The position numbers and the translations under genes are program-made. Source: CAZGYE01 sp964530165 (GTDB lineage: Bacteria; Planctomycetota; Planctomycetia; Planctomycetales; Planctomycetaceae). From it: a DNA stretch of 13,984 bases. Shown one piece after another: positions 13,941 through 13,984 of this stretch (positions are counted from its first letter, which is position 1; every line of letters begins with the position of its first letter). The notes under the pieces were generated by a model that was given only the letters and a program-made list of their open reading frames with translations, made no database searches and was not told the origin of the DNA. The stretch is from NCBI GenBank assembly GCA_964530165.1, contig CAZGYE010000136.1:1-13984 (forward strand), written 5' to 3'.

Positions 13941-13984
13941 CCCGCCGGTGGCAACCGGCGGGACCCACGGGTTGCCACCCGTGG
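13941..13984. repeat. Second REP-pair, cut by the window end
   Basis: Two hairpins lie side by side. The first (13941-13962) has a 9-bp stem CCCGCCGGT/ACCGGCGGG with loop GGCA. The second (13965-13984) has an 8-bp stem CCACGGGT/ACCCGTGG with loop TGCC. Their cores, GGTGGCAACC and GGTTGCCACC, are exact reverse complements, so the pair is a REPIN-like inverted arrangement of a different family from the one at 63-138. The stem may continue past the window. Confidence 0.75.

Overview
The window most likely comes from a planctomycete chromosome, probably a Pirellulales-type lineage. The evidence is a giant secreted-type protein whose N-terminus carries a basic stretch followed by LEERTLLS (the LEPR-XLL-like signature of planctomycete extracellular proteins), a C-terminal GD/ND solenoid of the kind common in these proteins, moderately high GC, and gaps packed with small dispersed repeats. 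No rRNA, tRNA, phage, transposase or CRISPR array was seen.

Layout. The left edge (1-492) holds a REP-pair element (63-138) and two weak reverse-strand reading frames that may be a small gene and a gene fragment. A single forward gene (493-6972) encodes a mosaic exoprotein of about 2159 residues: export-type N-terminus, metzincin-like protease with HExxHxxGxxH, Ig-like segment, two almost identical FN3 domains, a lipase-like alpha/beta-hydrolase with a visible Ser-Asp-His set, about five cadherin/Ig-like domains, and a Lys-rich solenoid of 22-residue repeats. A short forward gene remnant may follow (7015-7131).

A reverse-strand cluster then reads, in transcription order, Xaa-Pro peptidase (pepP), biotin carboxyl carrier protein (accB), biotin carboxylase (accC) and phosphofructokinase (pfk). 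The pepP-accB-accC order is a familiar bacterial neighbourhood (often with efp, which is absent here) and supplies the biotin half of acetyl-CoA carboxylase. The phosphofructokinase starts 10 nt after accC and carries pyrophosphate-type signature residues.

A forward pair diverges from pepP: larB (nickel-pincer cofactor synthesis) and nnrD (ADP-dependent NAD(P)HX dehydratase). A small reverse-strand membrane protein (13434-13652) converges on nnrD. The last 332 bases hold no recognised gene and end in a second REP-pair.

The most unusual non-coding signal is a set of heptad-periodic dispersed repeats occupying almost every gap of the pepP-acc and larB-nnrD clusters. A 77-bp element (91% identical copies) ends just before the start codons of both accC and larB. 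A purine/pyrimidine-armed element follows both pepP and larB, and supplies a Lys-rich tail and the stop codon of LarB. I did not find an obvious new defence or mobile system; the repeats and the protease-lipase exoprotein are the best leads.
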